A stretch of DNA of 64,000 nt from Cronobacter turicensis z3032 (GTDB taxonomy: Bacteria > Pseudomonadota > Gammaproteobacteria > Enterobacterales > Enterobacteriaceae), in contig FN543093.2 in the NCBI GenBank assembly GCA_000027065.2, positions 3,972,074 to 4,036,073 of the forward strand, read 5' to 3'. Of the stretch, positions 38,304-46,463 are shown in pieces. Made by a program: the position numbers and the translations under genes. How positions within the stretch are numbered: the stretch's first letter is position 1; each line of letters opens with the position of its first letter. The notes under the pieces are model-generated. The model saw nothing but the letters and a program-made list of their open reading frames with translations, was not told where the DNA came from and searched no databases.

Positions 38304-38854
38304 AAGCCTCCCGGCGTTAACGGGTCCGCCAGCCAGCGTTCATACGCGTGGCCGTGAGACGCCAGTTCGGAAAGCGACTGACGCCGCGCCCAGTAAATAA
38401 TCAGCGGCGTCATCCAGTGCATACGGCACATGGCGGCGGTCAGCTCGAAAGGCCGCAGAATGTCGCTCAGGGCATAGCGGTTAAACCCATCCGGGCGATA
38501 GGCCGTCTCCGGTTCGCCAGTGGTAATAACGCAGCGCCAGTATTTTCCGGCAAGCTCAGTGCCGCCCACGCCGCTGGCGAAACCGCGGCTTAACACGCGA
38601 TCGAACCACTCTTTCAGCAGCGCCGGACAGCTATAGGTATAAAGCGGGAACTGAAAAACAATCACATCGTGATCGCGCAGCAACGCCTGCTCGTGGCTGA
38701 TATCGATAAAGAAATCGGGATAGTGGGCATAGAGGTCATGCACCGTGACATTCGGTAATTGCAGAGCCGGCTTAAGCAAAACCCGGTTGGCCACCGAGTC
38801 CTGAGATTCCGGATGGGCATACAGCAGCAAAACTTTCGCTGTCTGTGACATCAT
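38300..38854 (-). CDS. kefG: KefG, ancillary quinone oxidoreductase for KefB
   Basis: 184 aa from the first of two tandem ATGs at 38854 (MMSQTAKVLLLYAHPE), matching E. coli; the longer frame adds 7 residues. It has a flavodoxin-like/NQO fold with YAHPESQDSVANR and FPLYTYSCPALLKEWFDRV. KefG is needed for full KefB activity and may reduce quinones. It starts the kefG-kefB-yheV unit, divergent from yheS with 123 bp between. Confidence 0.97.
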   Translation of the reverse strand: MMSQTAKVLLLYAHPESQDSVANRVLLKPALQLPNVTVHDLYAHYPDFFIDISHEQALLRDHDVIVFQFPLYTYSCPALLKEWFDRVLSRGFASGVGGTELAGKYWRCVITTGEPETAYRPDGFNRYALSDILRPFELTAAMCRMHWMTPLIIYWARRQSLSELASHGHAYERWLADPLTPGGF

Positions 38855-38977
38855 TCCCCTCCAGGGCGTCGTCATTGTTACTATTTTGGGCTACCATGGC
38901 GGCCCCACGCGGTGCCCAAAGCATCACGTTACATGAATATAATGACAATTTAACATAGTCTGAATCTACGGCGCCTT

Positions 38978-40888
38978 ATGATTGTTTTCTCCTCGTTACA
39001 AATTCGTCGCGGCACTCGCGTGCTGCTGGACAACGCCACCGCCACGATCAATCCGGGCCAGAAAGTGGGCCTGGTGGGCAAAAATGGCTGCGGCAAATCC
39101 ACGCTCCTGTCGCTTCTGAAAAACGAGATTAGCGCCGACGGCGGGAGTTTCACCTACCCCGGCACCTGGCAGCTGGCCTGGGTGAATCAGGAGACGCCTG
39201 CGCTCGCGCAGCCCGCGCTGGAATATGTGATTGACGGCGATCGCGAATACCGCGCCTTTGAGCGCGAGCTGAACAACGCCACCGAGCGCAACGACGGTCA
39301 CGCGATCGCCACAGCGCACGGCAAACTGGACGCCATCGACGCCTGGACCATTCGTTCACGCGCCGCGAGCCTCCTGCACGGGCTGGGCTTTAGCAATGAA
39401 CAACTAACGCACCCGGTGAGCGACTTCTCCGGCGGCTGGCGTATGCGTCTTAACCTCGCGCAAGCGCTGATTTGCCGCTCCGATCTGCTGCTGCTCGACG
39501 AACCGACCAACCACCTCGATCTCGACGCAGTCATCTGGCTGGAAAAATGGCTGAAAAGCTATAACGGCACGCTGATCCTTATCTCGCACGACCGTGATTT
39601 CCTGGATCCGGTGGTGGACAAAATCATTCATATCGAACAGCAGAATATGTTCGAGTACACCGGCAACTACAGCTCGTTTGAACGCCAGCGCGCCACGCGT
39701 CTCGCCCAGCAACAGGCAACCTACGAAAGCCAGCAGCAGCGCGTCGCGCATCTGCAAAGCTTTATCGATCGCTTTAAAGCGAAGGCGTCCAAAGCGAAGC
39801 AGGCGCAAAGCCGTATCAAAATGCTGGAGCGCATGGAGCTGATTGCGCCTGCCCACGTGGATAACCCGTTCCACTTCAGCTTCCGCGCGCCGGAAAGCCT
39901 GCCCAACCCGCTACTGAAAATGGAAAAAGTCAGCGCCGGTTATGACGAGCGCATCATTCTGAACTCCATCAAGCTCAACCTGGTGCCCGGCTCGCGCATC
40001 GGCCTGCTGGGGCGCAACGGCGCCGGGAAATCGACGCTGATTAAACTGCTGGCGGGCGAACTTAACCCCATCAGCGGCGACATCGGGCTCGCCAAAGGCA
40101 TCAAGCTCGGGTACTTCGCGCAGCATCAGCTGGAGTTTTTACGCGCCGACGAATCGCCGTTGCAGCATCTGGCGCGCATCGCCCCGCGTGAAACCGAACA
40201 GCAGCTGCGCGACTATCTCGGCGGCTTCGGCTTCCAGGGCGATAAAGTCACCGACGTCACCGAGCGTTTCTCCGGCGGCGAAAAGGCCCGTCTGGTGCTG
40301 GCGCTTATCGTCTGGCAGCGCCCTAACCTGCTGCTACTCGATGAACCGACCAACCACCTGGATCTCGACATGCGCCAGGCGCTAACTGACGCGCTGATCG
40401 AATTCGAAGGCGCGCTGGTCGTGGTCTCGCACGACCGTCACCTGATCCGCTCCACCACCGACGATCTCTATCTGGTGCACGACGGCAAAGTCGAACCGTT
40501 CGACGGCGATCTGGACGATTACCAGCAGTGGCTGAGCGACGTGCAGAAGCAGGAGAGCCAGGGCGACGACGCCAGCCGCGAGAAAGACAACGGCAACAGC
40601 GCGCAGGCGCGCAAAGATCAGAAGCGCCGCGAGGCGGAGCTGCGCACCCAGACGCAACCGCTGCGTAAAGAGATAACCCGTCTGGAAAAAGAGATGGAAA
40701 AGCTCAACGCCACGCTTGCGGGCGTCGAAGAGAAACTTGCCGACAGCGCCATTTACGATCCGGCTCGCAAAGCGGAGATGAATGAGTGCCTGCAAACGCA
40801 GGCCAGGACCAAAGCGGCGCTGGAAGAGTGCGAAATGGCGTGGCTGGACGCGCAGGAGCAATTAGAAACGATGCTGCAAAACGAGTAA
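38978..40888 (+). CDS. yheS: ABC-F family ATPase YheS
   Basis: 636 aa (E. coli 637). Two ABC domains without membrane segments: Walker A GKNGCGKSTL (~34-43) and GRNGAGKSTL (~346), two signature motifs (FSGGWRMRL, FSGGEKARL), and two LLLLDEPTNHLDLD Walker B segments. The arginine-rich linker lies between (~235-290) and a coiled-coil tail at ~545-636. ABC-F proteins act on the ribosome, and YheS is reported to ease nascent-chain stalls in E. coli. It faces nadV. Confidence 0.97.
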   Translation: MIVFSSLQIRRGTRVLLDNATATINPGQKVGLVGKNGCGKSTLLSLLKNEISADGGSFTYPGTWQLAWVNQETPALAQPALEYVIDGDREYRAFERELNNATERNDGHAIATAHGKLDAIDAWTIRSRAASLLHGLGFSNEQLTHPVSDFSGGWRMRLNLAQALICRSDLLLLDEPTNHLDLDAVIWLEKWLKSYNGTLILISHDRDFLDPVVDKIIHIEQQNMFEYTGNYSSFERQRATRLAQQQATYESQQQRVAHLQSFIDRFKAKASKAKQAQSRIKMLERMELIAPAHVDNPFHFSFRAPESLPNPLLKMEKVSAGYDERIILNSIKLNLVPGSRIGLLGRNGAGKSTLIKLLAGELNPISGDIGLAKGIKLGYFAQHQLEFLRADESPLQHLARIAPRETEQQLRDYLGGFGFQGDKVTDVTERFSGGEKARLVLALIVWQRPNLLLLDEPTNHLDLDMRQALTDALIEFEGALVVVSHDRHLIRSTTDDLYLVHDGKVEPFDGDLDDYQQWLSDVQKQESQGDDASREKDNGNSAQARKDQKRREAELRTQTQPLRKEITRLEKEMEKLNATLAGVEEKLADSAIYDPARKAEMNECLQTQARTKAALEECEMAWLDAQEQLETMLQNE

Positions 40889-40908
40889 CCGGGCGCGGGC
40901 GCCCGGTT
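40887..40908. other. GC-rich hairpin between convergent yheS and nadV
   Basis: AACCGGGCGC-GG-GCGCCCGGTT is a perfect inverted repeat overlapping the yheS stop and ending 8 nt before the nadV stop. Neither strand has a T run after it. It may act as a barrier to convergent transcription or protect 3' ends, but it is not a standard terminator. Confidence 0.7.
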
Positions 40909-40915
40909 GGCTGGA

Positions 40916-42406
40916 TTAACGCTGCGCCGCCAGGCGCTGGCGCAGGGTTTCCAGATGCTCCACGCCGTGAAGTTTGCCATCCAGAAAACGGGTTTTCAGT
41001 TCACCCAGCTGCTCCTGCTCCAGGGTCTGTTCGTCAAACAGCTGATAATCGCCGTTGTCGTCACGCTCCACCCGCAGCAACCCGCGCGCTGAGCGTTTCA
41101 GTCCGCTGTCGGTTTTCGGCTCTTTGAAAATCATGCGGCCCACGCCGTTCACTTCGCCGTATGTCGCCTTCATCGCAAAGCCGAACGTGTCGCGGGTGTT
41201 GTACTGATACGTAAACGAACCGACGCCAAACACCACGTTTGAGCTGGCGAAGCCTTTCGCCGCCAGACGGCGCAGGATCTCTTCAGCGCGATCAAGCGTG
41301 ATGGAATCGCCATAAATCAGACCTACATGCGGGTCGAGCACTTTGAAGCCTTTGTCATTCACGGTGCCGCCGAAAATTTCCCACAGCACTTCCACCGAGC
41401 CTTTCTCTTCCGGCGTGCGCTCGCCGCGCGTGTCGTCATCGGCGCCGGTACCGCAGAGGATCTCTACCGGGTCGCCGCTGTCCGGGCGGAACACCACGCG
41501 GCCTTCACGCGCCATAATCTGCGTTTTCAGCTCACGGGTATATTCCGTGATGACGCGCCAGTAGTCCCAGGTATCCGACACAATCGAGACAAAGCCATTC
41601 GGGTAGAGATCGCAAATCAGGCGGCGGAACGTCTCGATTTCGCTCTCTTTCTCGCCCATGCACATCACGCTGTGCTCGGTCGCCGGGATGGACGCGGCAA
41701 TGAAGCACTCCTGGCCCTGGGTGTAGTAATCGCGGGCATAGAGCATCGACGGAATGTTATCGGTGCCTTTAAAGCTCAGCAGATGGCCACAGCCCGCCTG
41801 CGCGGTATCCTGAAGGCCAGACATGCCGCGAAACGAGAAATCGTGGCACTGAAAATCCAGGTGGCTTACGTCAGAGCAGGTTTTCTCTGCCCAGCGCTCG
41901 CAGATAGTACGGTAGTGATGCGCGATAGTGGCGTTGGTGGAGGATTTCCACAACTCCGCCGAGAGCACGGTTTCCAGATAGTTCACCAGCCAGAAGAATT
42001 CCGGGCGCGTATTGGTGATGGTCAGCACCGGCACTTTCATCGACACCTTGCTGCCTTCATCCAGCGCTTTGATATGCAGCGGCAGATAGCCGAGCTGATG
42101 CAGCGCGCGAATGTGATCCGCGCTGACAGCGCCCTTGCCGATATAACTGTCCATCACCGCCTGGTATTCGTCCACCACTTCCGCCTCAGGACGCGCGAAG
42201 AACTGCTCGTTAAACAGATCGACCAGGAACCACTGCAGGAACCCCTGCAGGCCGAAAAACACCAGCTTGCCGTCCGCGACAGGAGAGTGGAAATGACGGT
42301 CGCTGCGCGGCGTAAAGTTGGAATAGACTTTGGTGGTGCCTGCCGGATACTGCTCGCGGTGCGACACTTTGTAGCCATCAATAGCCAGAATCGGATTCAT
42401 GTTCAT
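40916..42406 (-). CDS. nadV: nicotinamide phosphoribosyltransferase NadV
   Basis: 496 aa, typical of the NAMPT/NadV family. It makes NMN from nicotinamide and PRPP, a one-step salvage to NAD that E. coli K-12 lacks. Key residues by comparison with human NAMPT: His245 (phosphorylated His, in PATEHSVM), Arg193 (FSFRG), Asp216 (KGTD), Arg307, Asp309 and Asp312 (FRPDSGDP). It follows the short prs-like gene by 11 nt, so the partner supplies PRPP. Base composition matches its neighbours, so transfer, if any, is not recent. The start MNMNP has a second Met two codons on. Confidence 0.95.
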   Translation of the reverse strand: MNMNPILAIDGYKVSHREQYPAGTTKVYSNFTPRSDRHFHSPVADGKLVFFGLQGFLQWFLVDLFNEQFFARPEAEVVDEYQAVMDSYIGKGAVSADHIRALHQLGYLPLHIKALDEGSKVSMKVPVLTITNTRPEFFWLVNYLETVLSAELWKSSTNATIAHHYRTICERWAEKTCSDVSHLDFQCHDFSFRGMSGLQDTAQAGCGHLLSFKGTDNIPSMLYARDYYTQGQECFIAASIPATEHSVMCMGEKESEIETFRRLICDLYPNGFVSIVSDTWDYWRVITEYTRELKTQIMAREGRVVFRPDSGDPVEILCGTGADDDTRGERTPEEKGSVEVLWEIFGGTVNDKGFKVLDPHVGLIYGDSITLDRAEEILRRLAAKGFASSNVVFGVGSFTYQYNTRDTFGFAMKATYGEVNGVGRMIFKEPKTDSGLKRSARGLLRVERDDNGDYQLFDEQTLEQEQLGELKTRFLDGKLHGVEHLETLRQRLAAQR

Positions 42407-42417
42407 CTTCCCTCTCC

Positions 42418-43275
42418 TTACGCGTTATAAATTTTATTGATATCAATCATTTCTACCCGTTCCTGCGCCAGTTCAGCGGGCGCGAAGGAGGTGGTCGTAT
42501 ACAACTGGTCGATGCCGTTATTCAGCAGGTTGTCGACGCCTTTAGAAAACACGCCGTGGGTAACATAGAGGCTGACGCTTCGCGCGCCTGCCTCGCGCAG
42601 TACCTGGGCTGAGCCGATAAACGTACCGCCCGCGTCACAGAGATCGTCCACGATCAGTGCCGCTTTGCCTTGCACATCGCCGTCTACCAGGCGAAAACCG
42701 GTCAGCTCGCCGGTCGCGACATTGCGCTGTTTGGTCAGAATGGCGAACTCATGGACGCCTGCGGCCTGCGCGACGGCATGGATTTTCTTCAGCGCCCCGG
42801 CATCCGGCGCCACCAGCATTAACTCGCCGGCCTTCAGGGCGCGCTCAAGCGTCTTGCTTTGTAACAGGCAACGCTCCTGCGGGATAGCCACCAGATTTTC
42901 AATCGCGGCGGCGGCGGCCTCACTGTGGGGGTCGAGTACCCTCACTTTGTCGAAACCGAGGGTGTTCAACTGGCGGGCGAAGACTTTCAGCGCAAAGCTG
43001 TCGCCTGGCTGCATGTGCCTGTCCTGACGCGCATACGGCAGCCACGGCAGTTCCAGATGGCTGAAGCGCACATCGCAGTGTTGACGCACCGCGTCGGTCA
43101 GTTGCGCCAGCACCATAAAATCGTCCATCGTTTTCATGGCGGCGGCGCGAATACACATCAGCGAGGCGACGCGCGGCAGTTCGCCGGTTACTTTCGCCCA
43201 TACGGCGCCGTCAGGAAAACGCCCGGTCTGTGTTGCAATCTCTTGTCCGTCTACCATCAGTTGCGGCTGCATCAT
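42418..43275 (-). CDS. prs: short ribose-phosphate pyrophosphokinase (PRPP synthase-like)
   Basis: 285 aa, about 30 shorter than housekeeping Prs (315). PRPP synthase motifs are visible: WLPYARQDR (~78-86), DPHSEA (~115), the flexible-loop KQR (~182-184) and the PRPP loop VDDLCDAGGT (~209-218), where family members have DDxxDTGGT. It is a paralogue paired with nadV, as seen in phages and other gammaproteobacteria, not the housekeeping gene. It should deliver PRPP for NMN synthesis. Two TGTC-N5-GACA operators lie 24-60 bp upstream. Confidence 0.9.
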   Translation of the reverse strand: MMQPQLMVDGQEIATQTGRFPDGAVWAKVTGELPRVASLMCIRAAAMKTMDDFMVLAQLTDAVRQHCDVRFSHLELPWLPYARQDRHMQPGDSFALKVFARQLNTLGFDKVRVLDPHSEAAAAAIENLVAIPQERCLLQSKTLERALKAGELMLVAPDAGALKKIHAVAQAAGVHEFAILTKQRNVATGELTGFRLVDGDVQGKAALIVDDLCDAGGTFIGSAQVLREAGARSVSLYVTHGVFSKGVDNLLNNGIDQLYTTTSFAPAELAQERVEMIDINKIYNA

Positions 43276-43298
43276 TTTCGCCCCCGGTTAATGAGTTT

Positions 43299-43313
43299 GT
43301 GTCCTTGCGACAC
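43299..43313. promoter_or_regulatory. candidate NrtR operator 1 (prs side)
   Basis: GTGTC-CTTGC-GACAC is a perfect 5-5-5 palindrome 24 bp upstream of prs. It shares the core TGTC-N5-GACA with two other sites in this 196-bp divergent gap and lies in the likely prs-nadV leader or promoter. Confidence 0.7.
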
Positions 43314-43322
43314 ATTTAATGT

Positions 43323-43335
43323 TGTCCAAGAGACA
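43323..43335. promoter_or_regulatory. candidate NrtR operator 2 (prs side)
   Basis: TGTC-CAAGA-GACA has the same 4-5-4 core as sites 1 and 3. Its centre is 23 bp from that of site 1, about two helical turns, so two dimers could bind the same face. A possible -35 TTGTTT for prs (43341-43346, minus strand) lies just upstream. Confidence 0.68.
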
Positions 43336-43440
43336 CTAATAAACAAGCGATATTTTCGCCGCGCTGGCTAAAAAATAGCATGTTACTGAAAATTAAAACA
43401 TTACAGGTTTACTTTGTCCCGGTGCCCTGGGCTGGTAAAC

Positions 43441-43455
43441 TTGTCTCTGAGACAA
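43441..43455. promoter_or_regulatory. candidate NrtR operator 3 (nrtR side)
   Basis: TTGTC-TCTGA-GACAA is a perfect 5-5-5 palindrome 17 bp upstream of the nrtR ATG. It shares the TGTC-N5-GACA core with operators 1 and 2, which suggests autoregulation of nrtR. Confidence 0.7.
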
Positions 43456-43471
43456 TTAAACGGAGCGGCGC

Positions 43472-44191
43472 ATGACCACTGAAGCGGAATATCTGGAAAA
43501 CTATGACCCTGCGCGGTTCCCTTCTCCGCTGGTGACCGTCGATAGCGTGCTGTTCACCCTGCATGACCAGGCGCTTTGCGTGCTGCTGGTACAGCGCGCC
43601 CGTCAGCCGCAGCAGGGGCGCTGGGCGCTGCCGGGCGGGTTTATCGATATGCGCAAGGATGACTCCACCCATGCGACGGCGCTGCGTAAGCTGACCGAGA
43701 AAACCGGCGTGCGCCCGTCATGGCTGGAGCAGCTGGAGACCTTCTCCGGCCCGGATCGCGATCCGCGCGGCTGGAGCCTCACCACCGCCTGGTTTGCGCT
43801 AATCGCCTGGGTCGACTGCCAGCCGCATATCGCCTCCGTCAGCGATGCGCAGTGGGTGCCGGTGGCGGAGCTTGGCGCGATTGAACTGGCGTTCGATCAC
43901 CTGACGATTATCGACGCGGCGCTGCGCCGCCTGCGTCAGAAAACGATGTATTCGCTCCTGCCGGTTTACTGTCTGCCGGAGTGCTTTACGCTGAGCCAGC
44001 TTCAGGAGGCGACGGAAATTATTCTCGGCCAGCCCATTCAGCGTAAAAGCCTGATCCGCCGCTTTGAAGCCTCCGGGATGTTTGAAGAGACCGGCGAGAG
44101 CGTCGCCACCGGCGCCCGTAAGGCCAGGCTCTGGCGACGCAAGCCGGACGCCGATATTCACCTGTTCTCGCGCAATTTACTGGCTGAATGA
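43472..44191 (+). CDS. nrtR: Nudix-related NAD regulator NrtR
   Basis: 239 aa. The N-terminal Nudix-like domain (~20-145) is followed by a C-terminal winged helix (~155-235) that ends with RRKPDADIHLFSRNLLAE. The Nudix box is degenerate: the ALRKLTEKTGV segment replaces the REUxEExGU catalytic core (RK and EK for RE and EE), so hydrolase activity is unlikely and a sensor role is favoured. NrtR proteins repress NAD salvage genes and respond to ADP-ribose or related ligands. It is divergent from prs-nadV and has a palindrome just before its start. Confidence 0.9.
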   Translation: MTTEAEYLENYDPARFPSPLVTVDSVLFTLHDQALCVLLVQRARQPQQGRWALPGGFIDMRKDDSTHATALRKLTEKTGVRPSWLEQLETFSGPDRDPRGWSLTTAWFALIAWVDCQPHIASVSDAQWVPVAELGAIELAFDHLTIIDAALRRLRQKTMYSLLPVYCLPECFTLSQLQEATEIILGQPIQRKSLIRRFEASGMFEETGESVATGARKARLWRRKPDADIHLFSRNLLAE

Positions 44192-44263
44192 TCCGCACCA
44201 AAGCATCAACAAAATGGATAACAACCGGTATAGTAGTTAGCGAACTAATAAAAGACATCAGCT

Positions 44264-45280
44264 ATGGCCGACATTACTCCCGCAGAACTTCCTGCACTGA
44301 ACACCGATTCCTCACACTTTCAGCCAATGCCGGGAGTCAGCAATCCACACCTGCAAACCATGCTGCCGCGCGTGCTGCGCCGCCGGGTGCAATTTGAGCC
44401 GTACTGGCAGCGTCTGGATTTGCCGGACGGCGATTTTGTCGACCTCGCGTTTAGCGAAAACCCTGACCAGGCGCGCCATAAGCCGCGTCTGGTGGTGTTT
44501 CACGGGCTCGAAGGCAGCCTGCACAGCCCTTACGTTCACGGCCTCATCCATGCGGCGAAAGCACGCGGCTGGCTCGGCGTGGTGATGCACTTTCGCGGCT
44601 GTAGCGGCGTGCCGAACAAGATGGGGCGCATCTACCATTCTGGGGAAACCGAAGACGGCACCTTTTTCCTGCGCTGGCTGGATGAACGCTACGGCACCGT
44701 GCCGACGGCGGCGGTCGGCTATTCGCTCGGCGGCAATATGCTTGGCTGCCTGATGGCGGAGATTGATGCCCGTTTCCCGCTGACCGCAGGCGTAATTGTG
44801 TCCGCGCCCTTTATGCTGGAACACTGCTGCAACCATATGGAAAAAGGGTTTTCGCGCTTCTACCAGTTCTATTTGCTGAACCTGTTGAAAGCCAACGCCT
44901 CTCGTAAGCTAAAAGCCTGGCCCGGCACGCTGCCGATTGAACTCGCCCAGCTTAAACGTCTGCGCCGCATTCGCGATTTCGATGATTTGATAACGTCGAA
45001 AATTCACGGCTTTCGCGACGCCGTCGATTACTATCGCCAGTGCAGCGCCATGCCGCGTCTTACGAATATCACCCGCCCGACGTTGATTATTCATGCCAAA
45101 GACGACCCGTTCATGGATCATCACGTGATCCCTGATACCGCCGCGCTGCCTGCTAATATTGAATATCAGCTGACGGAGCATGGCGGCCACGTGGGCTTTG
45201 TCGGCGGCACGCTGCGTCAGCCCAGAATGTGGCTGGAGCAGCGCATTCCTGACTGGTTAACCCCTTATCTGGACCGATAA
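44264..45280 (+). CDS. yheT: YheT, alpha/beta hydrolase
   Basis: 338 aa, matching the E. coli YheT family (UPF0017). Nucleophile Ser154 lies in VGYSLGGNMLG, the acid is probably Asp in HAKDDPFMD (~277) and the base is His in EHGGHVGF (~309). It is a soluble putative esterase with no known substrate. It begins the yheT-yheU-prkB run; yheU starts directly after the stop. Confidence 0.95.
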   Translation: MADITPAELPALNTDSSHFQPMPGVSNPHLQTMLPRVLRRRVQFEPYWQRLDLPDGDFVDLAFSENPDQARHKPRLVVFHGLEGSLHSPYVHGLIHAAKARGWLGVVMHFRGCSGVPNKMGRIYHSGETEDGTFFLRWLDERYGTVPTAAVGYSLGGNMLGCLMAEIDARFPLTAGVIVSAPFMLEHCCNHMEKGFSRFYQFYLLNLLKANASRKLKAWPGTLPIELAQLKRLRRIRDFDDLITSKIHGFRDAVDYYRQCSAMPRLTNITRPTLIIHAKDDPFMDHHVIPDTAALPANIEYQLTEHGGHVGFVGGTLRQPRMWLEQRIPDWLTPYLDR

Positions 45281-45499
45281 ATGATCATTCCCTGGCAAGA
45301 GCTGGCGCCCGACACCCTGGACCGCCTGATTGAAGCCTTCGTCTTGCGCGAAGGCACCGATTATGGTGAACATGAACGCTCGCTTGAGCAAAAGGTCGCC
45401 GACGTGCGGCGTCAGTTGCAAAGTGGCGAGGCCGTTCTTGTGTGGTCTGAACTGCACGAAACGGTCAATATCATGCCGCGTTCGCAGTTTCGCGGTTAA
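45281..45499 (+). CDS. yheU: YheU, UPF0270 family protein
   Basis: 72 aa, as in E. coli: MIIPWQELAPDTLDRLIEAFVLREGTDYG. It is a small acidic cytoplasmic protein of unknown function. Its ATG follows the yheT stop with no gap, and prkB starts 47 nt later. Confidence 0.94.
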   Translation: MIIPWQELAPDTLDRLIEAFVLREGTDYGEHERSLEQKVADVRRQLQSGEAVLVWSELHETVNIMPRSQFRG

Positions 45500-45546
45500 C
45501 GTTCCAGGCGGAGCCCTGCCCCGCCGCTTCAGGGAGTTGTCTCGCT

Positions 45547-46416
45547 ATGTCTGCCAAACATCCGGTTATCGCCGTCACGGGCTCCAGCGGCGCGGGAACC
45601 ACCACCACCAGCCTCGCGTTTCGCAAAATTTTCGCCCAGCTGAATCTTCATGCCGCCGAAGTGGAAGGCGACAGCTTCCATCGCTACACGCGCCCGGAAA
45701 TGGACATGGCTATCCGCAAAGCGCGCGATCTTGGCCGCCACATCAGCTATTTCGGCCCGGAGGCGAACGATTTTGGCCTGCTGGAGCAAACCTTTGTGGA
45801 GTACGGCCTGACCGGCAAAGGGCAGTCGCGCAAATATCTGCACACCTATGACGAAGCGGTGCCGTGGAACCAGGTGCCCGGCACCTTCACGCCGTGGCAG
45901 CCGTTACCGGAACCGACAGACGTGCTGTTTTACGAAGGGCTGCACGGCGGCGTGGTGACGCCGCAAAACGACGTGGCGAAACATGTCGACCTGCTGGTGG
46001 GCGTGGTGCCTATCGTCAACCTTGAGTGGATACAAAAGCTGATTCGCGATACCAGCGAGCGCGGCCACTCCCGCGAGGCAGTGATGGATTCCGTGGTGCG
46101 CTCCATGGAAGATTACATCTCCTACATCACGCCGCAGTTCTCGCGCACCCATATTAACTTCCAGCGCGTGCCGACGGTGGACACGTCCAACCCGTTCGCC
46201 GCGAAAAGTATCCCGTCGCTCGATGAGAGTTTCGTGGTGATTCACTTCCGCAATCTGGACAATATCGATTACCCCTGGCTGCTGGCGATGCTACAGGGCT
46301 CGTTTATCTCGCACATCAATACGCTGGTGGTGCCGGGCGGCAAGATGGGGCTGGCGATGGAGCTTATTATGCTGCCGCTGGTGCAGCGGCTGATGGAAGG
46401 GAAACAGATAGCGTGA
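45547..46416 (+). CDS. prkB: phosphoribulokinase-like protein PrkB
   Basis: 289 aa, as in E. coli. A P-loop GSSGAGTTTTS (~12-22) and the phosphoribulokinase/uridine kinase fold are clear (VEGDSFHRYTRPEMD). No RuBisCO or Calvin-cycle gene is present, so the substrate is uncertain. The name follows E. coli. It ends the yheT-yheU-prkB unit. Confidence 0.93.
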   Translation: MSAKHPVIAVTGSSGAGTTTTSLAFRKIFAQLNLHAAEVEGDSFHRYTRPEMDMAIRKARDLGRHISYFGPEANDFGLLEQTFVEYGLTGKGQSRKYLHTYDEAVPWNQVPGTFTPWQPLPEPTDVLFYEGLHGGVVTPQNDVAKHVDLLVGVVPIVNLEWIQKLIRDTSERGHSREAVMDSVVRSMEDYISYITPQFSRTHINFQRVPTVDTSNPFAAKSIPSLDESFVVIHFRNLDNIDYPWLLAMLQGSFISHINTLVVPGGKMGLAMELIMLPLVQRLMEGKQIA

Positions 46417-46422
46417 CAGAAT

Positions 46423-46450
46423 GGCCCGGTGGCGCTGCGCCTGCCGGGCC
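46423..46450. repeat. REP-like palindrome between prkB and yhfA
   Basis: GGCCCGGTGGCGCTGCGCCTGCCGGGCC is an imperfect palindrome of the enterobacterial REP type (GCCGGATGGCGNNGCGCCTTATCCGGC pattern). It fills the 47-bp gap between convergent prkB and yhfA. Such elements stabilise upstream RNA and bind gyrase or Pol I in E. coli. Confidence 0.7.
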
Positions 46451-46463
46451 GCCCGCCGTCACA

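Noticed and set aside
41327..42430. 367-codon open frame antisense to nadV
   Set aside because: nadV has all catalytic residues on the minus strand; the antisense frame resembles no family.
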